NCBI RefSeq assembly: GCF_035944375.1
Contig: NZ_DASZBE010000045.1
Reading direction: 5' to 3' (one strand)
Source: Allobosea sp035944375
GTDB lineage: Bacteria > Pseudomonadota > Alphaproteobacteria > Rhizobiales > Beijerinckiaceae
Length of the DNA: 64,000 nt
Both the position numbers and the translations under genes were made by a program. A model generated the notes under the pieces. It saw nothing but the letters and a program-made list of their open reading frames with translations. It ran no database searches and had not been told where the DNA came from. Each line of letters opens with the position of its first letter. Position 1 is the stretch's first letter. Of this stretch, positions 8,662 through 20,190 are shown piece by piece.

Positions 8662-11616
8662 ATGGCCGGGCGGCTCTTTGACCGATTGAACGCAGCGCCG
8701 GTTCTGCCGGCCCGCACCCGCGCCGCGAACCTGCTGGCGAAGGATCTGATCGAGCGGCTGCACGACGAAGCGTCCGCCCAGGCGCTGGCGGCTCATTTCG
8801 CCGAAAACGAACGCAGCGCGGCGCTCGTGGCAGGCCTGGTCGCGCATGCGCCCTTCCTCACCCAGATCATGCGGCAGGACCCGGCGGGGCTGCTCGCCTG
8901 CCTGACGGGCGAACCGGAGGCGCAGCGCAATGCGCTGCTCGCCGAGGTCGCCCGCGCCGGGACGGCGGCGACCGAGGCGCCCGAACTCATGCGCCTGCTG
9001 CGCCGCTTCCGGCGGACCATGGCGCTGCTGATCGCGCTCGCCGATATCGGGGGCGTCTGGGACGTCGAGACCGTCACGGCGGCCCTCACGGACACGGCCG
9101 ACACCGCCGTCAGGCTCGCCACCGACCACGTTCTTCGCCAGGCAGCCGATCTCGGCCGAATCCGCCTGCCGGATCTCACCGATCCGGGGCGGGAGTCGGG
9201 CCTCGTCGTACTCGCGCTCGGCAAGCATGGCGCGGGCGAGCTGAACTACTCCTCCGACATCGACATCGTCGTCTTCTTCGACCCCGACAGGGCCGAAGCC
9301 GCCGGCGTCGCCGAGCCCACGAGCTTCTTCGTCAAGCTCACGCAAGCGATCGCCCGGATCATCCAGGAGCGGACGCCCGACGGCTATGTCTTCCGCGTCG
9401 ATCTGCGCCTGCGGCCCGATCCCGCCTCGACCCATGTCGCGGTGCCGCTGCCCTCCGCCTATGCCTATTACGAGACCGTCGGCCAGAACTGGGAACGCGC
9501 GGCGATGATCAAGGCGCGTCCCGTCGCGGGGGACATCGCGCTCGGCCAGCGCTTCCTGAAGGATCTCGCCCCTTTCATCTGGCGCAAATATTTCGACTTC
9601 GCGACCATCGCCGACATTCACGCGATGAAGCGCCAGATCCAGACGGTGAAGGGCCATGAGACCATCGCCGTCGCCGGGCACAATGTGAAGCTCGGCCGTG
9701 GCGGCATCCGCGAGATCGAGTTCTTCGTGCAGACGCAGCAACTCGTCTTCGGCGGCCGGCGCACAGCCCTGCGCGGACCGCGCACGCTGGAGATGCTGGG
9801 GGAACTGACGCAGGAGGGTTGGATCACGCCGGCTGCCCGCGACGAACTGGCTGAGTCCTATCGCTGGCTGCGGACGATCGAGCACCGTCTGCAGATGCGC
9901 CATGACGAGCAGACGCAGACCCTGCCCAAGGCGGCGGCCGATCTCGAGGCCTTCGCCCGCTTCTGCGGCTATCCCTCGACGGCCGCCTTCGGCAAGGCCC
10001 TGACCGCCCATGCCCGGCGCGTCGAGGGCCATTACGCACTCCTGTTCGAGGAGGGGCCGAGCCTTGCCAGCGAGGCCGGCACGCTGAGCTTCACCGGCTC
10101 GGATCTCGATCCGCAAACGCTGGAGACACTGCAGAAGCTCGGCTTCCGCCAGGCCGGCACGGCTGCGGAAACGGTGCGGGGCTGGCATTTCGGCCGTCGT
10201 GCCGCCGTCACCAGCTCCCGCGCCCGCGAGGTTCTGACGGAGTTGACGCCGGCCCTGCTGGTCGCGCTCGGCCGCACCGCCGATCCCGACGGGGCGCTCG
10301 CCCATCTCGACAACGCCTTCGTCCGCATGCCGGCCGCCGTCGAACTGCTGACGCTGCTGCGCTCGCAGGGCTCGCTACTGACGCTCTTCGCCGAGATCCT
10401 CGGCAGCGCCCCGCGCCTCGCCAGGGTCGCGGCGCTGCACCCGCATGTGCTCGACGGCGTCATCGACCCCGCCTTCGGCCAGGCCTCGATCGACTGCGAC
10501 GCGCTGGTGCGCCGGATCCGCGGCGTCGTCGGCTCGCCGCCGCCGAGCGTCGAGGAGGGGCTGGACCGGTTGCGCGACGCCGCGCGGCAGGAGAATTTCC
10601 TCGTCGGCGCGCGTCTCCTCTCCGGCGTCTACCCGGCGCAGGCGGCGGCCCAGGCCTATGGCACTGTGGCCGAGGCTTGCCTGCGCGTCGCCTTCGACGA
10701 TACGCGCGCGGCCTTTGCGGCCGATCACGGCATGATCAGGGGGGCGCAGAGCGTGGTGGTCGGGCTCGGCCGGCTCGGTGCGGGCGAGCTCACGCCGTCA
10801 TCGGATCTCGACCTGATGCTGCTTTATGACCGGCCGGAGGATGCCGAGCCCAGCAAAGGTCGCCGCAGCCTCGATCCCGTGACCTGGCATGTGCGCTTCA
10901 CCCAGCGCCTCGTGGCGGCGCTGACGGTGCCGACCCGCCGCGGCACGCTCTACGAGGTCGACATGCGGCTGCGCCCGTCGGGCAACAAGAGCCCGGCCGC
11001 GACCCAGTTCGCGGGCTTCGAGGCCTATCACCGCGGCGAGGCCGAGATCTGGGAGGAGATGGCGCTGACCCGCGCCCGGGTCGTGGCGGGCGATCCCGAA
11101 CTGGCGGGGCGCGCCGAGGCTTCGATTCGCGCGATCCTGAGCCGCCGCCGCGAGCCGGCGAAGGTGGCCGCGGCCGTGGCCCAGATGCGCGCCTTGATCG
11201 CAAAGGAGAAGGGCGAGAAGAATCCCTGGGATCTCAAGCTCGCCCTCGGCGGCCTGACGGACCTCGATTTCTTGGCGCAGTATCTCGTGTTGGCCCACGC
11301 GGCCGATCACCCGGCCCTGCTGGTGCGGGACACGGTGTCGGTCTTCGGCGCCGCGCGCGCCGCCGGGCTGCTGGCCGAGGCCGATGGGGCTGCGCTGGAG
11401 GAGGCGGCGCGGCTGATCGGCGATGTCCAGCTCTGGCAGCGCTTCACCGTCGAGGAGGCGTTCGATCCCGCCGCCGTGCCGGCCCGCGTGCTGACCCGGA
11501 TCGCCACCGCGGTCGGACGGCCGGACGCGAAGGTCCTGCGGGCTGAGCTGGACGAGGTGCGCGGCGGCGTCCGCGCGATCTTCAACCGGGTTCTCGGCGC
11601 CGCCCGCAGCAGTTGA
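8662..11616 (+). CDS. glnE: Bifunctional glutamine synthetase adenylyltransferase/adenylyl-removing enzyme
   Basis: GlnE adenylylates and deadenylylates glutamine synthetase in response to PII, controlling nitrogen assimilation. The 984-residue protein has two nucleotidyltransferase domains. The N-terminal adenylyl-removing domain has GKHGAGELNYSSDIDIVV (about residues 188-205). The C-terminal adenylyltransferase domain has GLGRLGAGELTPSSDLDLML (about 697-716). Both contain the paired Asp residues for metal binding. Length fits the family. It starts 12 bases after the kinase gene and may share its transcript. It converges on the kinase gene at 11620 with a 3-base gap. Confidence 0.97.
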   Translation: MAGRLFDRLNAAPVLPARTRAANLLAKDLIERLHDEASAQALAAHFAENERSAALVAGLVAHAPFLTQIMRQDPAGLLACLTGEPEAQRNALLAEVARAGTAATEAPELMRLLRRFRRTMALLIALADIGGVWDVETVTAALTDTADTAVRLATDHVLRQAADLGRIRLPDLTDPGRESGLVVLALGKHGAGELNYSSDIDIVVFFDPDRAEAAGVAEPTSFFVKLTQAIARIIQERTPDGYVFRVDLRLRPDPASTHVAVPLPSAYAYYETVGQNWERAAMIKARPVAGDIALGQRFLKDLAPFIWRKYFDFATIADIHAMKRQIQTVKGHETIAVAGHNVKLGRGGIREIEFFVQTQQLVFGGRRTALRGPRTLEMLGELTQEGWITPAARDELAESYRWLRTIEHRLQMRHDEQTQTLPKAAADLEAFARFCGYPSTAAFGKALTAHARRVEGHYALLFEEGPSLASEAGTLSFTGSDLDPQTLETLQKLGFRQAGTAAETVRGWHFGRRAAVTSSRAREVLTELTPALLVALGRTADPDGALAHLDNAFVRMPAAVELLTLLRSQGSLLTLFAEILGSAPRLARVAALHPHVLDGVIDPAFGQASIDCDALVRRIRGVVGSPPPSVEEGLDRLRDAARQENFLVGARLLSGVYPAQAAAQAYGTVAEACLRVAFDDTRAAFAADHGMIRGAQSVVVGLGRLGAGELTPSSDLDLMLLYDRPEDAEPSKGRRSLDPVTWHVRFTQRLVAALTVPTRRGTLYEVDMRLRPSGNKSPAATQFAGFEAYHRGEAEIWEEMALTRARVVAGDPELAGRAEASIRAILSRRREPAKVAAAVAQMRALIAKEKGEKNPWDLKLALGGLTDLDFLAQYLVLAHAADHPALLVRDTVSVFGAARAAGLLAEADGAALEEAARLIGDVQLWQRFTVEEAFDPAAVPARVLTRIATAVGRPDAKVLRAELDEVRGGVRAIFNRVLGAARSS

Positions 11617-11619
11617 TGG

Positions 11620-13917
<2,298 letters not shown>

Positions 13918-14087
13918 GCCCGTCCCCCTTCGGATACCTTGCCGTCAGTAGATCGGGAGACGTGCCGCATCCCCGCGAATCACTTTCAGTTGAATCCGAG
14001 TGACAAGATTTGTCTAGCCAGGAGTTGAATCGGAGACGTCGAATTCGCCTTCAGGTTGTGACGTGGGAGTGATTGAATCTTGTGCGC

Positions 14088-14103
14088 GTAATCAAACGTT
14101 AAC
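14088..14103. promoter_or_regulatory. Possible CtrA-binding site upstream of the PleC-like kinase
   Basis: GTAA, seven bases, then TTAAC approximates the CtrA full site TTAA-N7-TTAAC with one mismatch. It lies about 170 bases upstream of the kinase start at 13917, and a second TTAACC half-site is at 14122-14127. It is a short AT motif in GC-rich DNA, which helps, but no experimental support exists. Confidence 0.3.
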
Positions 14104-14130
14104 CTTTTCGACAGGCTGCCGTTAACCTTC

Positions 14131-16776
14131 TCAGGCCAGCGTCCGTTCGGCGATGTCGGCGACGTCGCGGGAGAGGTTGGGCGTCCGCGCCACCATCGCC
14201 AGCTTGGCCTCCGCGAGGGCCTTGCGCCGCGGTTCCAGCATCCGCCAGCTCTTGAACGAGGCGAGCAACCGGGAGGCGACCTGCGGATTCGTGCGATCCA
14301 GCGCGATCACGATCTCGGCCAGGAAGGCGTAGCCCTCACCGTCCGTGCGGTTGAACTGGGTCAGGTTGGCCGCGAAGCCGCCGATCAGCGCACGCACCCG
14401 GTTCGGGTTCGTCAGCGAGAAGGCGGGGTGCTGCATCAGCGCGCGCACGCGCTCCAGCGTGCCAGCTTCGGGGATCAGCGCCTGCGCCATCAGCCATTTG
14501 TCGAGGACAAGCGGTTCGGCGGCATAGGTCTTGGCGAACCGCGTGATCAGGGCCTCGCGAGCGTCGCCCGGGATCAGCGTCATCGCGGCGAGTGCCGCCA
14601 GCCGGTCGGTCAGGTTGTCGCCGGCCGCGAACTGGGCCTCCGCCAGTTGCGCGCCGCTGTCGGGGGCGGAAAGCGCGATGAGCCCGAGCACCTCGTTGCG
14701 CAGCGCCCGCCGGCCGGCCGAAGCCGCATCAGGGCTGTAGCGCGCCGCCGAGGCCAGCCGCTCGCGCAGCTCCAGCAGATCGCGCCCGAGCTGGCGACCG
14801 ATCTCGGTCGAGAGGCGGCGATGGGCCGCCTGGATCGCGTCGGGATCGACATCGCGCCCGATCTCGCGTGCGACGTCGCCGAGCGCCGGTAGCCGGAGGA
14901 CCTGCGCCGCGAAGGCGGGGTCGGCGGGGGCCTCGGTCTTGAGAAAGTCGCGAAGGCCAGCAGCCAGGGACTGACCCGTGCCGACGAGAGCGTCGGGGCG
15001 GCCCGGGTCGCGCCCGGCCTCGACGAGCGCGCGCATCGCCACCGTCTGCCAGGCCTGCCAGCGGTTGAACGGGTCGCTGTCGGCTGAGAACAGGCGCAGC
15101 AGCGCGGCTTCGTCGAGATCGAGCTCGAGCCGCACCGGAGCCGAGAAGCCGCGCAGCAGCGAGGGGATCGGCGGCTCGGCGACGTCGGTGAAGGTGACCG
15201 ACAGCGACGGCTGGTCGAAGACGACGATCCCATTGCCGGCATAGGCATCCGACGCGGTCGCGAGCGGCAGGTCACCTCGGCTGCCGACGAGCCCGAGCGC
15301 GACCGGCAGAACGACGGGTTGCTTCTCGGACTGGCCCGGTGTCGGCGCCGTCTTCTGCGCCAGATCCAGCGTGTAGCTGCGCGCCGCCGCGTCGTAGCGG
15401 CCCGAAGCGACGATCGTCGGCGTGCCGGCCTGCTCGTACCAGCGCGCGAAGTGGGTCAGGTCGCGGCCCGAGCTCTCCGCGAAGCAGCCGAGGAAGTCCT
15501 CGATCGTCGCCGCGGTGCCGTCGCAGCGTTCGAAATAGAGGTCCATGCCGGCGCGGAAGGCGGCATCGCCCACGAGCAGCTTGAGCATGCGGATCACCTC
15601 CGCGCCCTTCTCGTAGACCGTCGGCGTGTAGAAGTTGTTGATTTCCTTGTACGCGCGCGGGCGGACGGGGTGGGCGAGCGGCCCGGCATCCTCGGAGAAC
15701 TGTGTCGTGCGCAGCGTCCGCACATCGGCGATGCGCTTCACCGGCCGCGAGCGCTCGTCGGCCGAGAATTCCTGGTCGCGGAAGACGGTGAGACCTTCCT
15801 TCAGGCAGAGCTGGAACCAGTCCCGGCAGGTGATGCGGTTGCCGGTCCAGTTGTGGAAATACTCATGCGCGATGATCGCCTCGATCGAGGCGTAGTCGCC
15901 GTCGGTCGCGGTCTGCGGGTCGGCCAACACGTATTTGTCGTTGAAGATGTTGAGACCCTTGTTCTCCATCGCGCCCATGTTGAAGTCCGACACGGCGACG
16001 ATGTTGAAAACGTCGAGATCGTAGTTGCGGCCGAAGACGCGCTCGTCCCAGCGCATGCAGCGCACCAGGCAGTCCATCGCCCAGCCGGCGCGGTCGGCCT
16101 TGCCGGGCTCGACATAGACGGCGAGTTCGACGCTGCGTCCCTTGGCGGTGACATAATTCTGCCGGACATGGTCGAGCGCGCCGCCGACCAGGGCGAAGAG
16201 ATAGGCGGGCTTGGGGTGAGGGTCGTGCCAGACCGCGAAATGCCGCTCTCCGCCGGGCAATTCGCCCGCGGCCACGCGATTGCCGTTCGACAGAAGAACC
16301 GGCGCAATCAGCTTCCGGGCTTCCAGCCGCACCGTATAGACCGACATCACGTCGGGGCGATCGAGGAAATAGCTGATCCGGCGGAAGCCGTCCGCCTCGC
16401 ACTGGGTGCAGTAGACATGCGAGGAGAGATAGAGCCCCATCAGCTTGGTATTGGCGGAGGGGTCGACCTCGGTGTCGATCATCAGCGTGAAGCGCCGCGT
16501 CGGCGGGGCGTGCAGCGTCAGCTGCTGCGGGGTGACGCTGTAGGCGGCCTCGTCGATCAGCAGCCCGTCGAGCCTGATCGCCACGAGCTTCAGCTCGTCG
16601 CCGTCGAGCACGAGCGGTGCACCGGGCCGGCCGGCGGGGTTGGGGCGCAGGGCGAGTTGGGAGCGGATGCGCGTCTTCGTCGGGTGCAGGCTGATGTCGA
16701 GATCGACCGTGTCGATCAGCCAGTCGGACGGGCGGTAGTCCTCGAGACGGATCAGCGGGGTGTCGTCGGAGCGCAT
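14131..16776 (-). CDS. pepN: Aminopeptidase N (M1 metallopeptidase)
   Basis: PepN is a cytosolic zinc exopeptidase that removes N-terminal residues from peptides. The 881-residue protein has the M1 exopeptidase motif in MGAMENKGLNIFND (about residue 270). The zinc site HEYFHNWTGNR (about 302) is followed by the third ligand Glu in LKEGLTVFRDQEF. A conserved ending domain of helical repeats extends to the C-terminus. Length is close to the E. coli enzyme (about 870). It lies downstream of the CDF exporter on the same strand with a 134-base gap that may hold its own promoter. Confidence 0.97.
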   Translation of the reverse strand: MRSDDTPLIRLEDYRPSDWLIDTVDLDISLHPTKTRIRSQLALRPNPAGRPGAPLVLDGDELKLVAIRLDGLLIDEAAYSVTPQQLTLHAPPTRRFTLMIDTEVDPSANTKLMGLYLSSHVYCTQCEADGFRRISYFLDRPDVMSVYTVRLEARKLIAPVLLSNGNRVAAGELPGGERHFAVWHDPHPKPAYLFALVGGALDHVRQNYVTAKGRSVELAVYVEPGKADRAGWAMDCLVRCMRWDERVFGRNYDLDVFNIVAVSDFNMGAMENKGLNIFNDKYVLADPQTATDGDYASIEAIIAHEYFHNWTGNRITCRDWFQLCLKEGLTVFRDQEFSADERSRPVKRIADVRTLRTTQFSEDAGPLAHPVRPRAYKEINNFYTPTVYEKGAEVIRMLKLLVGDAAFRAGMDLYFERCDGTAATIEDFLGCFAESSGRDLTHFARWYEQAGTPTIVASGRYDAAARSYTLDLAQKTAPTPGQSEKQPVVLPVALGLVGSRGDLPLATASDAYAGNGIVVFDQPSLSVTFTDVAEPPIPSLLRGFSAPVRLELDLDEAALLRLFSADSDPFNRWQAWQTVAMRALVEAGRDPGRPDALVGTGQSLAAGLRDFLKTEAPADPAFAAQVLRLPALGDVAREIGRDVDPDAIQAAHRRLSTEIGRQLGRDLLELRERLASAARYSPDAASAGRRALRNEVLGLIALSAPDSGAQLAEAQFAAGDNLTDRLAALAAMTLIPGDAREALITRFAKTYAAEPLVLDKWLMAQALIPEAGTLERVRALMQHPAFSLTNPNRVRALIGGFAANLTQFNRTDGEGYAFLAEIVIALDRTNPQVASRLLASFKSWRMLEPRRKALAEAKLAMVARTPNLSRDVADIAERTLA

Positions 16777-16910
16777 GCGGAACTCTGAAAAGCGGCGTTT
16801 CGGATCATCCGGCGCGCCGGATCGTTGAGGTGGTCTGTAGCCCGCCGACTCGACGGCCGAAAGGGTGCGCCGCGTCGCTCAGCCGGAAGCGTGCCCGATC
16901 GGGCCTGCTC

Positions 16911-18356
16911 CTAGCTTGCCGATCCCGCGATCGTCGGCTCGGCATGGCTCACCAGCCGGCAGACCTGCGGCCGCGCGATCCTGACCGCCCGCTCGATCTG
17001 GTCGACGGCGGCATGGACCGAGGCGACGTCGAGCGCCGGGTCGACGCGGCAATGGTAGTTCACCACCAGGCCGTTCAACGTCTGGCGCACCCTGACATTG
17101 TGGATGTCGTGGATCGGTCCTTTCAGCATCGCGGTCTCGCTGGCGAGTGCCTTGCCGATGTCCTCGACCGTCTCCCAGGCCGCGTCATGGCCGGCCGGCG
17201 CACCCGTCTCCATCGGTTCGATATGCGTCTCGACCTCGGTCTCGCCGCCGAATTCGTCCCGGATCGCGGCCTCCAGCCGCGTCGCGATCTCGTGCGCCTC
17301 GCCCAAGGTCAGGCGCGCCTCGACCTCCATGTCGAGGCTCACCGAGAGCCGCTGCCCGATCGTGTGCACCGAGACATGGTGCACCGGGATCTTGAGCTTG
17401 AGCGCGATCAGCAGCACGCGCTCCAGCGCGGTCTCGTCGTCGACCTGAACCGGGTCGGTCGTGACCGCGATCGCGGCGCCGGGTTCGATCCGCTCGAACT
17501 CCGCCGTGAGCGCCTCCCGGATCGCCGCCACCCGCTCCAGCGGCAGCGTGCGCGAGACGGTGATGCCGATCTCGCCATGGATGCGCCCGCCCGTCGGGCG
17601 GACCTTGAGCCAGTTGACGCCGACCACGCCGGGCACGCTCTCGGCGCCCTCGCGCAGGCGCTCGCTCACGCCCTGGGGCGCCGCGTCGAGCAGGGTGTCG
17701 ATGGTCCGCCGACCCAGCCGGTAGGCCGACAGCGCGGTGAAGGCCGCGATCGCGAAGGCGGCGATCGTGTCGGCCCGGGCGATGCCGTACCAGACGCCGA
17801 CCAGGCCGGCGAGCACGAGGGCGGATCCGACGAAATCCGCCGAGAAATGCGTTGCCTCGGCCGCCAGCGCCTCGCTTCCGGTCTCCTTCGCGACGCGCGT
17901 CAGCGAGCGCCAGCGGATCGCGTCCACCACCATCGAGAGCAGCATGATGCCGATCACGATGGGCGTCACCGAGACGGTCGCGATCAGCCCCGTCCAGAGC
18001 CGGTTTCCGGCTTCCCAGAGGATCGCGCCCGCCAGCGTGAACAGGATCGCGGTCTCGACCAGCGCGGCCAGCGCCTCGACCTTGCCATGGCCGTAATGGT
18101 GCTCGTCATCGGCCGGCTTGTCCGAGACGCGCACGGCAAACCAGGTGAACAGCGTCGAGCCGACATCGATCAGGCCCTGCAGCGCGTCCGTCAGCAGCGC
18201 GAGCGAGCCCGACAGGATCGCGCCGACGATCTTGGCGCCGGTGAGCAGCAGCGTCGCCATCACCGAGAGGATCGCGGCCCGCTGCTTGATCTGCGCCATC
18301 TGAGCAGGGGTGGCGCGGACGGGCGTGCCCTCCAGGCCGTCTTGCGTTGAGCTCAT
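16911..18356 (-). CDS. Cation diffusion facilitator (CDF) metal exporter with extended cytosolic tail
   Basis: A proton-coupled divalent metal exporter (481 residues from the ATG at 18356; an upstream start at 18464 would add 36 non-conserved residues). The transmembrane core is at about residues 25-215. The TM5 metal site is HFSAD (HxxxD); the TM2 counterpart reads QGLID, so the usual Asp/His is Gln. DEHHYGHGKVEA follows TM2. The cytosolic part is about 260 residues, roughly three times normal. It appears to hold three successive ferredoxin-like dimerisation modules (starting near VPGVVGVNWLKVRP, IPVHHVSVHTIGQ and IHDIHNVRVRQTLNG). Metal specificity cannot be assigned. Confidence 0.9.
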   Translation of the reverse strand: MSSTQDGLEGTPVRATPAQMAQIKQRAAILSVMATLLLTGAKIVGAILSGSLALLTDALQGLIDVGSTLFTWFAVRVSDKPADDEHHYGHGKVEALAALVETAILFTLAGAILWEAGNRLWTGLIATVSVTPIVIGIMLLSMVVDAIRWRSLTRVAKETGSEALAAEATHFSADFVGSALVLAGLVGVWYGIARADTIAAFAIAAFTALSAYRLGRRTIDTLLDAAPQGVSERLREGAESVPGVVGVNWLKVRPTGGRIHGEIGITVSRTLPLERVAAIREALTAEFERIEPGAAIAVTTDPVQVDDETALERVLLIALKLKIPVHHVSVHTIGQRLSVSLDMEVEARLTLGEAHEIATRLEAAIRDEFGGETEVETHIEPMETGAPAGHDAAWETVEDIGKALASETAMLKGPIHDIHNVRVRQTLNGLVVNYHCRVDPALDVASVHAAVDQIERAVRIARPQVCRLVSHAEPTIAGSAS

Positions 18357-18758
18357 GGCCTGTCCTGCCGGCTGCGTCTTGGAACTGTGTTCACGAGCGG
18401 CGATGCTTTCGCCCGATTCAACGGTAGGATCAACCCGGTCCCGACCGACGGACCCCGCCATCACGAGCCCGGCTCCTCAAGGCCAGCCTTAGTGGATGAC
18501 CGACATGCGTTATCTCCAGACGGTCGCGCATGGGGTGGGAATCGGACTGGCCCGGTTCAATAGGTGAATCCGCAAGGGTGATTATCGCCGCACTTATTCA
18601 TCCGGATCTGGATATCGGCGCCTTCCGTGAAGGCGGTCGCGGTCTTGCGTTGCTGATTTTTCACCGCGGCGTGGGCTGCAACCTGAAGAGCGGTTTTGAA
18701 TGTCGGACTGTGGCGGCGGACGGACCCGATCAGCCCTCACCGCCCAATCGCCGATCCG
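18357..18758. other. Intergenic stretch, no gene recognised
   Basis: About 400 bases upstream of the CDF gene. An open frame on the plus strand from 18530 lacks family resemblance, and no tRNA-like fold or clear promoter was seen. The CDF promoter should lie near the left end. Base composition becomes less GC-rich toward the right. Confidence 0.5.
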
Positions 18759-19016
18759 TTATTTCAGAAGCCTGCTGATGATCGCCACCACCATTGCTAC
18801 CCCAGCAGCAAACAGAAGCATGGAGGGCGTTTCTCTGATCCTGTTCTCGTAAAAACTGTCTGGGTGTCTTTCCAGCTTTAGAAGGGATGCAAGCTCAGGA
18901 TAAATAATTGCGCCGATCAAAAGAATGATCAAAATGGCGAAAATTGCCACAAACAAAAAAATGACTGGCCGCTTGGGTCTCCATTCGCCTGTCGCCACAA
19001 TGCAAATCCTCGACAT
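18759..19016 (-). CDS. Small membrane protein of unknown function
   Basis: An 85-residue product with two hydrophobic helices, FLFVAIFAILIILLIGAII (about residues 21-39) and SMLLFAAGVAMVVAIISRLL (about 65-84), joined by a short charged loop. The ATG at 19016 is preceded by a plausible AAGGA ribosome site; the open frame also extends to a TTG at 19055. Codon use is less GC-biased than in the neighbouring genes, suggesting later acquisition. I do not recognise the family. Confidence 0.5.
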   Translation of the reverse strand: MSRICIVATGEWRPKRPVIFLFVAIFAILIILLIGAIIYPELASLLKLERHPDSFYENRIRETPSMLLFAAGVAMVVAIISRLLK

Positions 19017-19403
19017 GGGTCCTTCGGCAAAACCCTGCAAATCAACCGGTTTCAAGTGAAGGTTAGGCTGAGTTATTTAAAACATACGAAACAGACGGTG
19101 TTAATGTGCTTGTCCCATAAAACGACATCCCCCAAGTGGGGTTCTACCTTACGTCAACGGCGCCTGATTCTGCTCGCTGGAGAGGTGTGTTGCGCCCCGA
19201 ACGTTGGCGGGGTCGATGACGGTCGGCGTCATGTCGGGCCTATGACGATCAGGCTTCCAAGGGTGATGAAGCTCGGGCAGGCGCTGGCGAACGCGATGTG
19301 CACCCGGCTGGCAGTCTCGGTGGCGCGGGCCGCGACCTTGAATCGCTGCGACAATCCAAGCTGCTTATTCCGAACCGTTAGAGGTCAGTTCCCACGCCGA
19401 GAC

Positions 19404-19559
19404 CATGCGGGAAAAAATGAGCGAGGCAGAGCTCGCTATCGGGGCAACTCCATTAGGCTTGACCTTGATGCGGAGGTGCGGCGCTTGTTCGCGTCGGGAG
19501 TGCCAAAATATAAGGTCGCGCAAGAGTCGGGCGTCAACAAAAAGACCGTGCTAGCCTGA
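19404..19559 (+). pseudogene. Possible recombinase C-terminal HTH remnant
   Basis: The last part of an otherwise uncharacteristic open frame reads LDLDAEVRRLFASGVPKYKV followed by AQESGVNKKTV. It is preceded by a basic stretch with a G-x-x-RYRG element. This resembles the C-terminal helix-turn-helix tail of serine resolvases/invertases. No catalytic domain is visible upstream, and the frame ends within the second HTH helix. If real, it is a decayed fragment of a mobile element. The surrounding sequence (19017-19620) is AT-richer and otherwise shows no gene I can support. Confidence 0.3.
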
Positions 19560-19620
19560 TGCAAACAGACGTTCCACGCCAGCGCAAATTGCGCAATGTT
19601 CGTAAGAGGTTGAAACAACG

Positions 19621-20070
19621 ATGCGCTATCTCCACACCATGGTCCGCGTGACCGATCTCGCCGCCTCGCTGGATTTCTACGTGAACAAGTTCGGCCTGGT
19701 CGAAACCCGCCGGATCGAGAACGAGAAGGGCCGCTTCACCCTGGTCTTCCTGGCCGCGCCCGACGAGGTCGAGACCGTGCGCCAGCAGGGCAGCCGCGGC
19801 CGGCCGACCCTGGAGCTGACCTATAACTGGGACCCCGAGACCTACACGGGCGGGCGCAATTTCGGCCATCTCGCCTATGAGGTCGACGACATCTACGCCA
19901 CCTGCGACAAGCTGATGAAGGCCGGCGTCACGATCAACCGCCCGCCGCGCGACGGCAACATGGCCTTCGTCCGCTCGCCCGACAACATCTCGATCGAGCT
20001 GCTCCAGAAGGGCGACCCGAAGCCCCCGGCGGAGCCCTGGGCGAGCATGCAGAACACCGGCGTGTGGTAG
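19621..20070 (+). CDS. gloA: Glyoxalase I-like protein (VOC family, lactoylglutathione lyase)
   Basis: Likely catalyses isomerisation of the methylglyoxal-glutathione hemithioacetal. The 149-residue protein opens MRYLHTMVRVTDLAASLDFY, the GloA signature. All four expected metal ligands are present: His5, Glu in LELTYNW (about 57), His in GHLAYEVDD (about 81) and Glu in SIELLQKG (about 125). Length is slightly above the E. coli enzyme because of a C-terminal extension. It stands between the AT-rich stretch and the sugar kinase gene; GAGG about 10 bases upstream supports the ATG. Confidence 0.88.
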   Translation: MRYLHTMVRVTDLAASLDFYVNKFGLVETRRIENEKGRFTLVFLAAPDEVETVRQQGSRGRPTLELTYNWDPETYTGGRNFGHLAYEVDDIYATCDKLMKAGVTINRPPRDGNMAFVRSPDNISIELLQKGDPKPPAEPWASMQNTGVW

Positions 20071-20190
20071 CCGCCGGACGCTGGCAGCGGGTGCGCGTCC
20101 GAGAGAGGGTGGGGTGATGGATCCGGAAGAGCCCATGGTCGTTGAACGGGAGCGCTGCGCCGCGGCCCGGACGGACCTCGACCCGCCGCG

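Noticed and set aside
7003..10305. 1100-codon open frame opposite the sensor kinase and glnE
   Set aside because: High GC suppresses stop codons on the antisense strand; the protein lacks domains and spans two well-supported genes.
16830..18350. 506-codon open frame opposite the CDF exporter
   Set aside because: It mirrors the exporter codons, is rich in Arg/Asp/Gly repeats, and has no recognisable domain.
18530..18778. 82-codon open frame in the CDF upstream gap
   Set aside because: No ribosome site, no family likeness, and it overlaps the end of the small membrane protein gene on the other strand.
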